From: Actinernus sp. WN-2022
Taxonomy: Eukaryota > Cnidaria > Anthozoa > Actiniaria > Actinernidae
Direction of reading: 5' to 3'
Length of the DNA stretch: 64,000 bases
NCBI GenBank assembly: GCA_030867875.1
Contig: JAOWCC010000260.1
Span: 1 to 64,000 of the forward strand
Position numbers and translations under genes: made by a program. The notes under the pieces are model-generated. The model was not told where the DNA came from, did not search any database, and was given only the letters and a program-made list of their open reading frames with translations. Numbering within the stretch: the stretch's first letter is position 1; each line of letters begins with the position of its first letter. Positions 33,591 to 44,582 of the stretch are shown here, piece by piece.

Positions 33591-33990
33591 AACACCTGTC
33601 CTAGTGTCCTATGGTTGAACTTGTCTTGGTGTCCTGTGGTTGAATCTGTCCTGGTGTCGTGTGATTGAACCTGTCTTGGTGTCCTGTGGTTCAATCTGTC
33701 CTTGTGTGCTGTGGTTGAACCTGTCCTGGTGTCCTGTGGTTGAACCTGTCCTGGTGTTCTGTGGTTCAATCTGTCCTGATGTCCTGTGGTTGAACCTGTC
33801 CTGTGGTTAAATCTGTCCTGGTGTCCTGTGGTTGAAACTGTCCTGTGGCTGAACCTGTCCTGGTGTCCTGTGGTTTAATCTGTCCTGGTGTCCTGTGGCT
33901 GAACCTGTCCTGGTGTTCTGTGGCTGAACCTGTCCTGCTGTCCTGTGGTTGAACCTATCCTGATGTCCTGTGGTTGGACCTGTCCTACTT
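33591..33990. repeat. Minisatellite of about 24-25-bp units
   Basis: About sixteen imperfect units of 'cctgtcctggtgtcctgtgg' plus 'ttgaa'. The motif 'cctgtggtt.aacctgtcc' also occurs upstream of ACS copies 1 and 3 (15570-15630 and 59100-59190), hinting at a common source. Confidence 0.85.
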
Positions 33991-35379
33991 CACTAATTCA
34001 TCCTGACCCTCACATTCATCACATCTCTTATCTTTACCACTTAATATTCTACAAGTCACATCACCTTCGGGTCTTTCTCTACCTTTGGACACGTCATAGA
34101 AATCTAGCTATTTTGTATACATAGTATCAAAGACAATATACTACAGTACAGCCGTTCCCGTCTAGATTTCAGAACACACATTAACCCCCTCGCATACAGC
34201 ACTTTTTACACACACAGCTTTCCCACCTATCCTTCTCCTTATGTGTAACATGTTTAGTTTCAGTACACTCCCCCACTCGCACCCACCGCTAGAACCTCCC
34301 ACATAAAGTACAAATGACAAAATGTACAACAGTCAACACCTCACATGCTAGTCTGTAGTTACAATTTTCCCTCATTTACTCCCGCACACCCCAACAAATA
34401 CGTTCACAACCATAACATTACCTACAACCATAACATTACCTCTAGGCTGTGCTCAACTCCTCATCCCCTCCTCCGTTTGCTAAACATTCCATCAAGTCTT
34501 CGCCTTTCCTCTCTGTATTCTCGACGCCATTATATCCATATAAGGCCACCAGTCTCTCGCGTCCCACCACAGGCAACCCATGGCACGCTCCACAGGTATC
34601 CCATCTCCACACCGAAGATCCTCCCCCCTCGGCCTTAGCTCTGGTTTTCTTCCGTTAAACATGATACATTCACCACACTCACCACACCCTCCAAACACAA
34701 TGTCCAATCATAAACCGCCATGTCTTCGTCTTATGACCTCAACCCCAAGATTCCCTCCCTTTCTTTGCTTCGCCATGTACCGAACAGAACTCAAAGATCA
34801 GACCAAACGACTTGCTAGATCCCTGGGATTCATTTCCACTTACCGACCTCCAGGTACCCCTGCACTCTATTTATGACTTTTATCAAAACATTCAAGTACT
34901 TTACTGTCATTTTCATTCAAACCTGCAAATGGTATTATCGTCATGACGTCATTGTGACGTCTTAAGCAGCGACGACTTCGAGCAGAATACACAAGATATA
35001 TATTCCAACAATAAAAGAGCCTGCTAAGTTTGGCTAGCATTCTCCTATTTTTTGATATCCTACAGTCGATTTCATCAAAGAAGCTTTTCAGACAACCTTC
35101 GCCAATTAAGTACGGACCGCCCGACAAAATAATGCTATTCAGAACACTGAACGAACCCCTCTTAACACATCGCGGGTATTTTTTATGACTTCGCTTGTCC
35201 CCCCCCCCCCCCCCTCCCCCTTCACAATGTTGGGATAGAAAGGCAGCATTTCGGTCATTTTGAAAACCAACATTGCAATGGGGGGAGGGGGTGGTGTGAA
35301 AAATAGCCGGAAATTGCTAAAGAGGTCCGACTTAAATGGCAGGGGTTGTAGAGTCTGTCTTGGACTAACTATATGGTAT
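33991..35379. other. Intergenic region, no gene recognised
   Basis: 33990-34860 is unusually C- and A-rich on the + strand, which produces long but featureless ORFs (34345-34638, 34580-34876). 35198-35220 is a C run. Facing it at 35280-35293 is a G-rich run, with 'acaatgttgg' / 'ccaacattgcaatg' between: another G/C-ended inverted element. No function assigned. Confidence 0.45.
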
Positions 35380-38300
35380 ATTGGAATCAGAAACCATGAG
35401 AACAGGTTTCGTATTCTGATGGGTTATTTTAACATTAATCTTTTGAATTTTGATTCTCACCCTGCCACAGAACAATTTATTGATACCTTTGGGACTTACC
35501 GTATTCACCCTCAGATTCTTGAACACACACGAATTACTAACCATTCTGCAACGTTGATAGATAATATAATTTTTAATAATAATAATATTTTTTAATAATA
35601 ATATTATTATTTTTAACTCCGCGGAGCATCATACTTTTAGTGGCAATATATTATATGGTGCCTCAGACCATCTCCCCAACTTCCTCATTATCAATACATT
35701 TTGTAATCTTCCCTCTAAAATGAAGTTTTATAAAAGAGATTACTCTGATTTCAATCAACGATCATTCATTAATGACATTTCCACTGTACTGTTGACTGGA
35801 ATACAGTTATTCCATACAGTACTGATGTTGATAGTATATTTGATAAATTACTCTGAACTGAATAGGACCGTTAATAGACATGTTCCCATTAAAAAGCGTT
35901 CAAAGAGAGAACTGAAATTGAATGCTAAGCCCTGGATTTCTAGTGCAATTAGTGTATCCATTAAAAAGAAAAATAAGTTTTTTGAGAAATTTATGAAAAC
36001 AAAACTAAATTACTACGAAGTAAAAATACAAAGCTTACCGTAACAAGATAAGTACCCTTATTAAGGCTAGTAAAAAACGTATTGTGAAGATTACTTTAAT
36101 AATAATAACCAATAATATTAAAAACATATGGAAAGGCAATAAAACAGATAATAACTCTTAAACCACAATGTGCTAGTATACCCAATAAAATAGTGTCAGG
36201 CAGCTCTGAGCTAACTGACAGTAAAAGTATTACCAATGCATTTAATGACTATTTTTCCAATGTTGGTAATCAGCTTGCCAGATCTATACCTGAAGTTCCA
36301 AAATCACCTTTGGAGTAGTTATCTACTCCATCTGCAACTAGCTTTTATCTATTTCCAGTAACTTTAGGGGAAATTGAAGACAAAATCTTAAATCTGAACC
36401 CCAAAAAATCAACTGGACCTTATAGTATACCGTCTAGTTTATTGATATTATTGAAATATTTTGTGTCCAGACCATTAGAAATTATTTTAATGTTTCTTTC
36501 TCCCACGAGAGAGTTCCCAGTAAATTTAAGATTGCTCGTGTCATATCAGTTCATAAAAATGGATCTAGGGTTTCTGCTAATAACTATCGTCCGATATCTT
36601 TGCTGTCAATTTTCAATAGATTATTAGAAAGACTAATGTATAATAACAGGTTGTTAGATTATCTTGATAAATTTATATAAAAAGTGATAAACAGTTTGGT
36701 TTTCGTAAAAATCATTCAACCATTCATGCGTTATCCCTTATTGCTGACAAAATCCAAAACTCTATTGAGGAGGGGAGATTTTCTTGTGGAATCTTCCTTG
36801 ACCTAAGTAAAGCTTTTGATACTGTGAATCACAAAATACTTTTAAAGAAGCTTGAACATTATGGCATTAGAAGTATAGCACTTAAATGCATGGTTTGCCT
36901 CTTATTTACAGGATAGAAGACAATTTGTATCAATTGGCAGTTCAACTTCGGATTTGAAATTAATTACTTGTGGTGTCCCACAAATCTGTACTTGGCCCTC
37001 TGTTATTTCTATTTTATATCAATGACATACAATTTTGTTCTGAGCTGTTTGAATTTCACTTGTTTGCTGATGATACAACATCTCATAAACATCAATTTAG
37101 AATACATTAATTTATGGTTAGTTTGTAATAAGTTATCCATTAATGTAAGTAAAACGAATTATGTTATATTTCATACGTCTCGAAAAATAGTACCTTTTGC
37201 TATTAACTTGACCATTAATGGGAAAACTATCAGGAAAGAACGTATTAAATACCTTGGTATTTACTTAGATTTTAATTTAAGTTGGAAGAGTCACGTATTT
37301 CATGTGTCTAAAAAATTAGTAAAAGTACAGGAGTGCTCTCCAAAATTCGACATTATGTGAACATGCATATTCTCACTCAGCTGCGCTATACTTTAATCTT
37401 TCCTTTTCTAACCTATGGGCTTATCGTCTATGGTAACACTTACACCTCAACTCTAAAACCACTAATTACTCTACAAAAGACATTATATTAACATGCATAT
37501 TCTCACTCAGCTGTGCTATACTTTAATATTTCCTTTTCTAACCTATGGGCTTATCGTCTATGGTAACACTTACACCTCAACTCTAAAACCACTAATTACT
37601 CTACAAAAGACATTATATTAACATGCATATTCTCACTCAGCTGTGCTATACTTTAATCTTTCCTTTTCTAACCTATGGGCTTATCGTCTATGGTAACACT
37701 TACACCTCAACTCTAAAACCACTAATTACTCTACAAAAGACATTATATTAACATGCATATTCTCACTCAGCTGTGCTATACTTTAATCTTTCCTTTTCTA
37801 ACCTATGGGCTTATCGTCTATGGTAACACTTACACCTCAACTCTAAAACCACTAATTACTCTACAAAAGACATTATATTAACATGCATATTCTCACTCAG
37901 CTGTGCTATACTTTAATCTTTCCTTTTCTAACCTATGGGCTTATCGTCTATGGTAACACTTACACCTCAACTCTAAAACCACTAATTACTCTACAAAAGA
38001 CATTATATTAACATGCATATTCTCACTCAGCTGTGCTATACTTTAATATTTCCTTTTCTAACCTATGGGCTTATCGTCTATGGTAACACTTACACCTCAA
38101 CTCTAAAACCACTAATTACTCTACAAAAGACATTATATTAACATGCATATTCTCACTCAGCTGTGCTATACTTTAATCTTTCCTTTTCTAACCTATGGGC
38201 TTATCGTCTATGGTAACACTTACACCTCAACTCTAAAACCACTAATTACTCTACAAAAGAAAGTCGTACGAATCATGATATTTTCTCAATTTCGTGAGAA

Positions 38301-38756
38301 ATAATCCTCTTGATAATGCATTAGGTATTCTAAAATTCCTTGATTTAGTTTACTACCACAATGCAATTTTTATCTATGGTTATTTTACATCCAGGTTACC
38401 TAATGTTTTTTCTAACTTCTTTGAACGAACAAGCACACAACATAATTACAATACTAGATTGGCAGCAAGGGAAACCTACTGCCTACCTAAAGTTAGAACA
38501 AACTATGGTAAATTTAGTCTCCGTTTTACTGGCGCAAAAACCTGGAATTCCATTCGCGACGTCTATAAACTTCTATCGTAACCATCCATAGGTCATACAT
38601 ATTAATTAGTAATCACTTGAATAATGTGATGTGACATTAGATTTAGTATTTTTACATTATGTAGATTTTTAGTATTTTTGTACACATTTATATATATTAT
38701 AGCTGATGAATTGAACCGTGGGCAAATAAAGATTATCTATCTTATCTATCCTTCAA
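35380..38756 (+). pseudogene. CR1/jockey-like LINE, decayed, with internal tandem duplication
   Basis: Endonuclease end: 'MGYFNINLLNFDSHPATEQF' (35420-35475), 'TRITNHSATLIDNI', then a 'SDHLPNF' box. RT: 'GIFLDLSKAFDTVNHKILLK' at about 36790-36850, a 'GVPQ..VLGPLLF' block near 36970 and 'FADDTT' at about 37062. The C-terminal domain (ITLQKKVVRIM, then ARETYCLPKVRTNYGKFSLR) ends near 38580. Several stops and frameshifts. The 3' end has 'gggcaaataaagatt' followed by a (ATCT)n tail at 38735-38756. The segment 37361-38262 is a 130-bp unit repeated seven times. Confidence 0.88.
37361..38262 (+). repeat. Seven 130-bp tandem copies of a LINE ORF2 segment
   Basis: Units begin acatgcatattctcactcag at 37361, 37491, 37621, 37751, 37881, 38011 and 38141, with a strict 130-bp period and only one- or two-base differences (ctgcgc in the first; 'taatctt' versus 'taatatt'). 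One unit encodes 'LTQLCYTLIFPFLTYGLIVY' and 'GNTYTSTLKPLITLQK'. Because 130 is not a multiple of three, the duplication destroys the frame. Confidence 0.97.
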
Positions 38757-39071
38757 AAAAACCTCTTAAAATCAATATCATTGAATCTTACTGATGCCTA
38801 TGTTTATTTCATATGTTTATTTCATAGTTTTATTTAATTTTATGTATTTACTTATTTAATTACTTATTCACTTTGTGAGTGTGTTTATGAACGTGTATTG
38901 ACATTATCCTGACCAAACATTGTAAGTTACTCATTGTAGCAATCTGACTCGATTAGTTTATCTATTTTCAGATTGCCAGTAACCTATAGTCATGTACTTT
39001 CATAATGTAATTATGTATATTTCTGTGTGTATGTTACAAATAAGTCTCAACAATTTAAAAAGGTATATAAG
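38757..39071. other. Region directly upstream of ACS copy 2
   Basis: AT-rich. It shares no clear sequence with the upstream regions of copies 1 and 3 except the last bases before the ATG (gataagatg versus tataagatg). The 'ttcttttcag' acceptor is absent. A 'ggtatataag' motif at 39061-39070 overlaps the start region. Confidence 0.5.
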
Positions 39072-39241
39072 ATGTCTAAGATGAGTTATGTCCATACCCC
39101 TCACAAGAGTCCAATGGACCATCGACTACTACACCAGTTCCTAGACTCCCTGGCCGAGCAGCATCCGAAGACAGAGGCAATTATTATGTATGACATGGAG
39201 AAGACACGATCTGCCATGACATATGGTGAATACAGAGACTG
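39072..39241 (+). CDS. ACS-like copy 2, coding exon 1
   Basis: 170 nt, same length and phase as in copies 1 and 3: MSKMSYVHTPHKSPMDHR... to 'MTYGEYRD'. The differences include AACCTGAC-to-AAG (residue HPKTE in place of HPDTE) and a final TG in place of AG. The donor is TG|GTAAGA at 39242, closer to consensus at +4 to +5 than the GTACG and GTATG of its sisters. Exon sequence is well preserved, so selection or recent duplication is likely. Confidence 0.8.
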
Positions 39242-39394
39242 GTAAGATTGTTTATTTAAAAGTTTTACTTAAACCCAACCTTGATTCCATTCCCACCTGG
39301 AGCATCGCCGTGGACTCGTTACTTTGAAAAGTTGTTTACAATGTGTTCTAATTTTGAACACGAGTTAGATTTCGTCTGTGCTCATTACATACAG

Positions 39395-41009
39395 CGGTAG
39401 TACTTCAAGAGACGCGTATTCCTTCATCAACAGGTCCATGTACTTGGCAAGTTCTCTCATTGAGCTTGGATTATCACGTGGTCAACGCGTGGTGCTGATA
39501 GGTCGAAACAGTCTTCGGTTTGTGGTGTTCCTCATGGCTCTACACCGTATTGGGGCCAATGTCATCTTGGTAGGTCCAGGAAATCTCAGCTCAGATAAAG
39601 TGAACCTGCTGAAGAGGCTCAAATGCACAGCGATCGCGTGTGATCCAGAAATGAACGAAGCGCAGACACAACAACTGATGAGAGGAATCGAGGAGCTTGT
39701 TAACCACAACCAAGTCGAAAAGGAAGCCATTCAGACATTAGTATCATTGGGAGATCTAGAGTCGGGTTTGCGTGTCTTCAACAAGGGGAAACCTCACGCT
39801 TACGACAGCCTCCTCAAGCGCGGTGAATCTCAAGACTTTGAGAAACTGCTGAAAGCTCAAGCTGAAGTACAGTTTGACGATCCCATCATGGCCATGCTCA
39901 CTTCTGGCAGTACAGGGGAATCAAAACTTGTACAACTCACAATTCATGGCTGTGTGAATTTGTTTGATATTTCACAGATGGCGTCGAAAGGAATTCCGCA
40001 GATGAAATCGTACTTTGATCGTCCGATGGCCTGGGGTGGAGGATTCTTTAGTATTCTAACCATGATCTTTGCCAATACTACCTTAGTCTATGTACCAGTG
40101 GAAATGGCTCTGTCCGACCAAACAAACGAGGCTGTTTTTGAAATCTTGCAAAACGAAAGGTGCATAAGTTGTTCTCTAAGTGTTCCTTTGATGTGCAAGC
40201 TGGTCAAAGAATCGCTTCACCTCAAGTACGATCTCAGTCAGATCAAGCTCTTCACGCTTGTAGGACAACGCTTTTCTCGATCGCTGATAATTGATGTTTT
40301 TGGTGCCCTTCCATTGGCTAAAGCAAATCTCATTTACGCCTCATCAGAATCCATGGTATTAGCGGAAATGGTTTTCAGTAAAGAGGGAGCAAACCCAGAC
40401 GATTATGGCAAGATGTTAGTAGTTTCCGGTGCCGAGGTAAAAAATGTTGATAGCGACAACAAACTCGTTCCTAGGGGAACGGTGGGTGAAATATGTACAC
40501 GCAACCCTTCTGTGTTTTTGGAGTACCTTGGTAATGCTGAGGCCACTAAGGAAGCCAAGTCCTCAACTGGCTGGTTGTACACTGGAGATCTAGGAATCAT
40601 GGATGACATTGGAAGGATTGAAGTTGTAGGACGGAAGAAAGAAATCATCAAACGCGCTACAGTGAAGATTTTTCACGCCGAAATAGAGAAAGTGATGTTA
40701 CAACACCCAAGCGTTGCGGGTGTTGTGGTCATCGGTATTCCTGACCAGCAGCTACATGAGGAGATTTGCGCATGCGTTGTTCTTGATCATGACACAACAG
40801 CTGCAGCACCTAGCCTTGAAACGAGGCTGGCAGAGCTGGAGGATTGGTGCGAGCTGCAATGGCCTCCTGGCCCGGATGGGTTGAGTTTGAAGCCTAAGTA
40901 TTTTGTGTTGATGGAGAAGTACCCTTTGCTGAATACTGGAAAGATTGATGGTCGAGCTATTAAACAAGCAGCTATGGAGAAACTTGGAGTGAAAACTGAA
41001 GAAAAATGA
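39395..41009 (+). CDS. ACS-like copy 2, coding exon 2
   Basis: The acceptor catacag|cggtag gives an in-frame join (TG+C, Cys) and 10 extra residues (GSTSRDAY...) relative to copy 1, for a 594-aa product. The acceptor apparently used by copies 1 and 3 is not usable here: 2 nt are missing and joining there would create TGA. Motifs are kept: TSGSTGESK (226-234), YTGD (452), GRKKE (469) and NTGKID with Lys at about 573. Two changes stand out: YASSES in place of YGSSEA at about 371, and HAEIE in place of PAEIE (His at about 484). It may be a diverged enzyme or an early pseudogene; the reading frame is fully open. Confidence 0.8.
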
Positions 41010-41340
41010 AACTGAGATGGAACTGAAAACTACGCGAGAATTAAAGAACATCTACTCGTGATGGTGTTCTTGGAAACAACTAAAATCTTGGGGGACTTAC
41101 TGCACATATGGTTGATTTATTTCGATGGTGTCTGCGAGTATGGATATTCTGAATATGTTGCGTACATTATTTCATTGGCGGTAATGCTAAAACATCTGAC
41201 AACGCTATCTATCAGGCGCCAAACGTTTCAAAATTAATTTTAGCTTACATGTACCCGTCCAATGCCTGAAGTACGCTTATAAGACATACATCAACAATTA
41301 ACCAGTAAAAAAATCCGTGCAATTAACTAACATCGTTGCA
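41010..41340 (+). other. 3' flank of copy 2, shared with copy 3
   Basis: Nearly identical to 61448-61790, including 'cttgggggacttactgcaca', 'ttcattggcggtaatgctaa' and 'aggcgccaaacgtttcaaaa'. The duplication unit therefore extended at least this far, and on through the satellite that follows. Confidence 0.85.
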
Positions 41341-41830
41341 AGTTCACAAAATCATAAGTACAAAAATCCGTGCAAGTACGTAAATTCAGTGCAAGTACAA
41401 AATTCCGTGCAAGTACGCAAAACATTGCAAGTATCAAAAATCAGTGCAACTACAAAAAATCCGTGCAGGTAAACAAAAATCCGTGAAAGTAAACTGAAAT
41501 CGTTGCAAGTAACATAAAATCTGTGCAAGTACAAAAAATCAGTCCAAGTAATTAAGTAAAATCGTTGCAAGTAAACCAAAATCGTTGCAAGTACAAAAAA
41601 AACGTGCAAGTAAAAGTAAAATCGGTGCAAGTAAACCAAACTCGTTGCAAGTACAAACAGTCCGTGCAAGTAAACAAAAATCCGTTCAACTAAAAATAAA
41701 ATCGTTGCAAGTAAACTGAAATCGTTGCAAGGAACATAAAATCTGTGCAAGTACAAAAAATCCGTGCAAGTAATTAAGTAAAATCGTTGGAAGTAAACCA
41801 AAATCGTTGCAAGTAAAAAAAAGTCGGTAA
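41341..41830 (+). repeat. GTGCAAGTA satellite block, forward
   Basis: Tandem degenerate units of about 18-22 bp alternating 'aaatccgtgcaagta' and 'aaatcgttgcaagtaa', around 25 in number. The block recurs as its reverse complement at 42866-43265 and in forward orientation at 61755-61880 and 63090-63500. Confidence 0.92.
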
Positions 41831-41936
41831 TAGTTTTTATTCTGAATTTTTGGAGATAAAATCCTTTATAAAATGTTCTTATTTTGGCACATAGCAGACC
41901 GGCACCAGAGATTGAACATGCCAAGATAAAAAATTG

Positions 41937-42776
41937 GTGCCATTCGGACAAAATTGCCTAAAACTCTAGGGATTATAAATAAAGCTAGACACTACGCTCC
42001 ATCTTCCATTCTATTGCAATTATCAGTATTCATTATTTTTTCCTTATTTAAGCTATGCTAACCTGTTATGGGGAAATGCTCATTCTACAACCCTTGAACC
42101 ATTAGAGTTTTGCAAAAAAAGCTATTCGTGCAGTAATGAATAAAGAATGGAACTGTCATACTAAACCTTTGTTTCAAAAATTAACTTGCCTAACACTAGA
42201 TGACATACATAAACTTCACACCAGTTTATTTATGTATGACATCTTCCACAAAAATATTAGTGAAACATTTATTAGTATGTTCACCCCTCTAACTGAAACA
42301 GTTTACTCGTATGAAACCCGTCAAAAACAGAACTGACTGCAGGAAAATATTCATTAATCATAACGGCCAAAATTTGGGGAATGATTCCTAAACATATCGG
42401 ATTCAAAAACAGAAATTTATTTAAGAAAAGTATTTCTGCTATGTTAATTAACGAATACTCAGACGAACAGTAAAATTCACTAATATTTTACTTCAACTCT
42501 ACCCAATTACTATTTAGAGCTACTTAAACTCCTCTCGTAATCCATCTTACGATATACTTCATGTATCTTATTAGTTTATTGTTATTATTTTTTTATTAAT
42601 GCAATAACAAGTCTTTAATTAATTATCAGCTTCTTGTCCCTATATCTCCTGCTTGTAAAGGTATTCCTGACTCGATAACCCCTTGGTTTATTCAGGTCCT
42701 GCCTACTCAATAATTATTGTTAAATTCCTTATTTGTTTTTGTTTTGAGTGAAATAAACGTATACTGTATTGTATTG
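41937..42776 (+). pseudogene. LINE 3' fragment between the inverted satellite blocks
   Basis: Frameshifted coding remnants read 'LSYANLLWGNAHSTTLEPL', 'LTCLTLDDIHKLHTSLFMYD', 'YETRQKQN' and 'KIWGMIPKHI', typical of the C-terminal tail of LINE ORF2. The 3' region ends 'gaaataaacgtatactgtat' followed by a TGTATTG-type tail near 42765. It occupies the centre between the two oppositely oriented satellite blocks. Confidence 0.75.
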
Positions 42777-42865
42777 CATACTGTAGATCGAACAGTTTAC
42801 GAAAGCGCTATAAACATCGACAGCTTTCCGTAAATACATTAAAATTTGTATGTTCCACACGATTG

Positions 42866-43265
42866 TGGTTTACTTGCAACGATTTTGGTTTACTTGCAAC
42901 GATTTTGGTTTACTTGCAACGATTTTACTTTTACTTGCACGGATTTTTGTACTTGCACCGATTTTGGTTTACTTGCAACGATTTTACTTTTACTTGCACG
43001 GATTTTGGTACTTGCACCGATTTTGGTTTACTTGCAACGATATTACTTAATTACTTGCACGGATTTTTTGTACGTACTTGTACCGATTTTGGTTTACTTG
43101 CAACGATATTACTTAATTACTTGCACGGATTTTTTGTACTTGCACCGATTTTGGTTTACTTGCAACGATATTACTTAATTACTTGCACGGATTTTTTGTA
43201 CTTGTACCGATTTTGGTTTACTTGCAACGATATTACTTAATTACTTGCACGGATTTTTTGTACTT
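42866..43265 (-). repeat. GTGCAAGTA satellite block, inverted
   Basis: The + strand shows 'ggtttacttgcaacgatttt', 'acttttacttgcacggattt' and 'gtacttgcaccgattttgg', the reverse complement of the block at 41341-41830. Higher-order units of about 65 bp are visible at 43015-43265 (four near-identical repeats of 'ttacttaattacttgcacgg'). Confidence 0.92.
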
Positions 43266-43929
43266 GCTCAGGGTAGCCTCCTTCCCAGACGTTTTTTGGC
43301 TCGCACGTCTATAATGTCTGCTGAAACGAACGGGACGTTCCTTTCCTTTTGTTATTAAATAGCCAATCAATAGCCGTGATCTTTGTGACATAACAATATG
43401 GAGCGTGATTTCCACATAAAACTTCATGGATGAAACTTCCCAAAATGTCTGCGTACGGGAAAATTCCAATTCCTTATGAAGAGTGCTCTGGAAATAGAAG
43501 TCAGTGTATTTTCATCGAGCAACTAGCTCGTTCGTGTGCACTATTATAAAGTTAAGACTTGCTATAAGCGATTATTTCGGTATAAGAAAATTAAAGCAAA
43601 TTTAATAGAAATTCAGGAGGAAATTAAAGAGAACTTGATGAAGAAAGGCTGAATCTATCTCCCGAAGTAAACGATTGCAAATAGATTCTAGATCTAGAAG
43701 ACAACAATGTAGGTCGAACGAGACGTGCCGGCCGAATACTGCACTGTAAAATAACGCAGGCGCAGCAAAATCTTTAACATGTGTTAAGTTCCCTACCATA
43801 ATAAATACTGTTTTACAACCAGGCACTCCCCGTGAGGGGCTCTTCCGTACCGGTTCACTCCACACACGCTCACACTACACTCATATATTCTCTACTCACT
43901 ACATTCAAGCTCACGTGTTGATTTTTGAG

Positions 43930-44095
43930 GAGGGAGGAAAACCGGAGAATCCACCGTGAGAAAAACTGTCGTGGAAGGAAGAGAACAACACAACAAACTC
44001 AACTCACATATGACTCGAGCCGGGATCGAACCCGGGACATAGCGGTGAGAGGCGAGCGCTTACGTACTGCACCACCCATGCCACCCGGCCATTTG
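43930..44095 (-). repeat. tRNA-derived SINE
   Basis: On the minus strand a tRNA-like head runs from 'gggtggtgcagtacgtaagc' (A-box-like) to 'cccgggttcgatcccggctc', a near-perfect pol III B box (GGTTCGATCC) at about 44027-44042. It is followed by a non-tRNA tail 'ctcccttcc..ccacgacagttttt...ggtttt'. The tRNA part does not fold as a full tRNA, so this is a SINE and not a tRNA gene. Confidence 0.75.
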
Positions 44096-44433
44096 TACTT
44101 CTTCTGGATTCAAGGCCTTGTAAGATACTGACACGGTATAACATCGGCTGGAGTTTTATACGGAGACTGTTTGCAAATTGCGTCAACCCGAAACAATCTT
44201 CCTTGGCGACAACTGTATGAAATTCCTCAAACACGTTTAACGCTCATTTAAACTCCAGCAGTCAACTCCGATTCCAAAAAGAAACTTACTTTCTGAATCA
44301 GGTACAGAGCCAAATGGACGTTCAGCAGTAAAGCTGTCCATTGAACACCCGAGTGAAATCGTCAACAAGTGTTTATCATCAGGTCAAACTACGAAGCCAT
44401 CACCTCAACGATCGACGTTATTTTATCGGGCTC

Positions 44434-44582
44434 AATCCCGGTTTCTGGGAAACTATCCACCCACCCGGCCCTCCCTTGGATGGGCATCGCTTTATAATGC
44501 GGATTAACCATTAAAGGTTAGGGTGAAATGTGGGGGAGGGGGGGGGGGGGGAATAGGGGATAGTTTCCCAGAAACCGGGATT
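44434..44582. mobile_element. Small MITE (149 bp) with 25-bp perfect TIRs
   Basis: The left end 'aatcccggtttctgggaaac' and the right end 'gtttcccagaaaccgggatt' are exact complements over 25 bp. The interior holds a G run (44532-44551) and a C-rich counterpart 'ccacccacccggccctccc'. Confidence 0.85.

Noticed and set aside
34345..34876. ORFs of 97-98 codons on the + strand
   Set aside because: Composition-driven (C/A-rich, stop-poor) and overlapping in two frames, without recognisable motifs.
37361..38262. A CRISPR array
   Set aside because: Units are directly adjacent without unique spacers and encode part of a LINE ORF2. The genome is eukaryotic. The same reasoning excludes 16298-18881 and 58224-58453.
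41352..43240. Leucine/phenylalanine-rich ORFs such as 'LATILVYLQRFY' repeats at 41352-41951, 42846-43240 and 63140-63603
   Set aside because: They are translations of the GTGCAAGTA satellite and exist in several frames at once, so they are artefacts.
43930..44095. A tRNA gene on the minus strand
   Set aside because: The B box is excellent, but acceptor and anticodon arms do not pair; a SINE-like tail follows.
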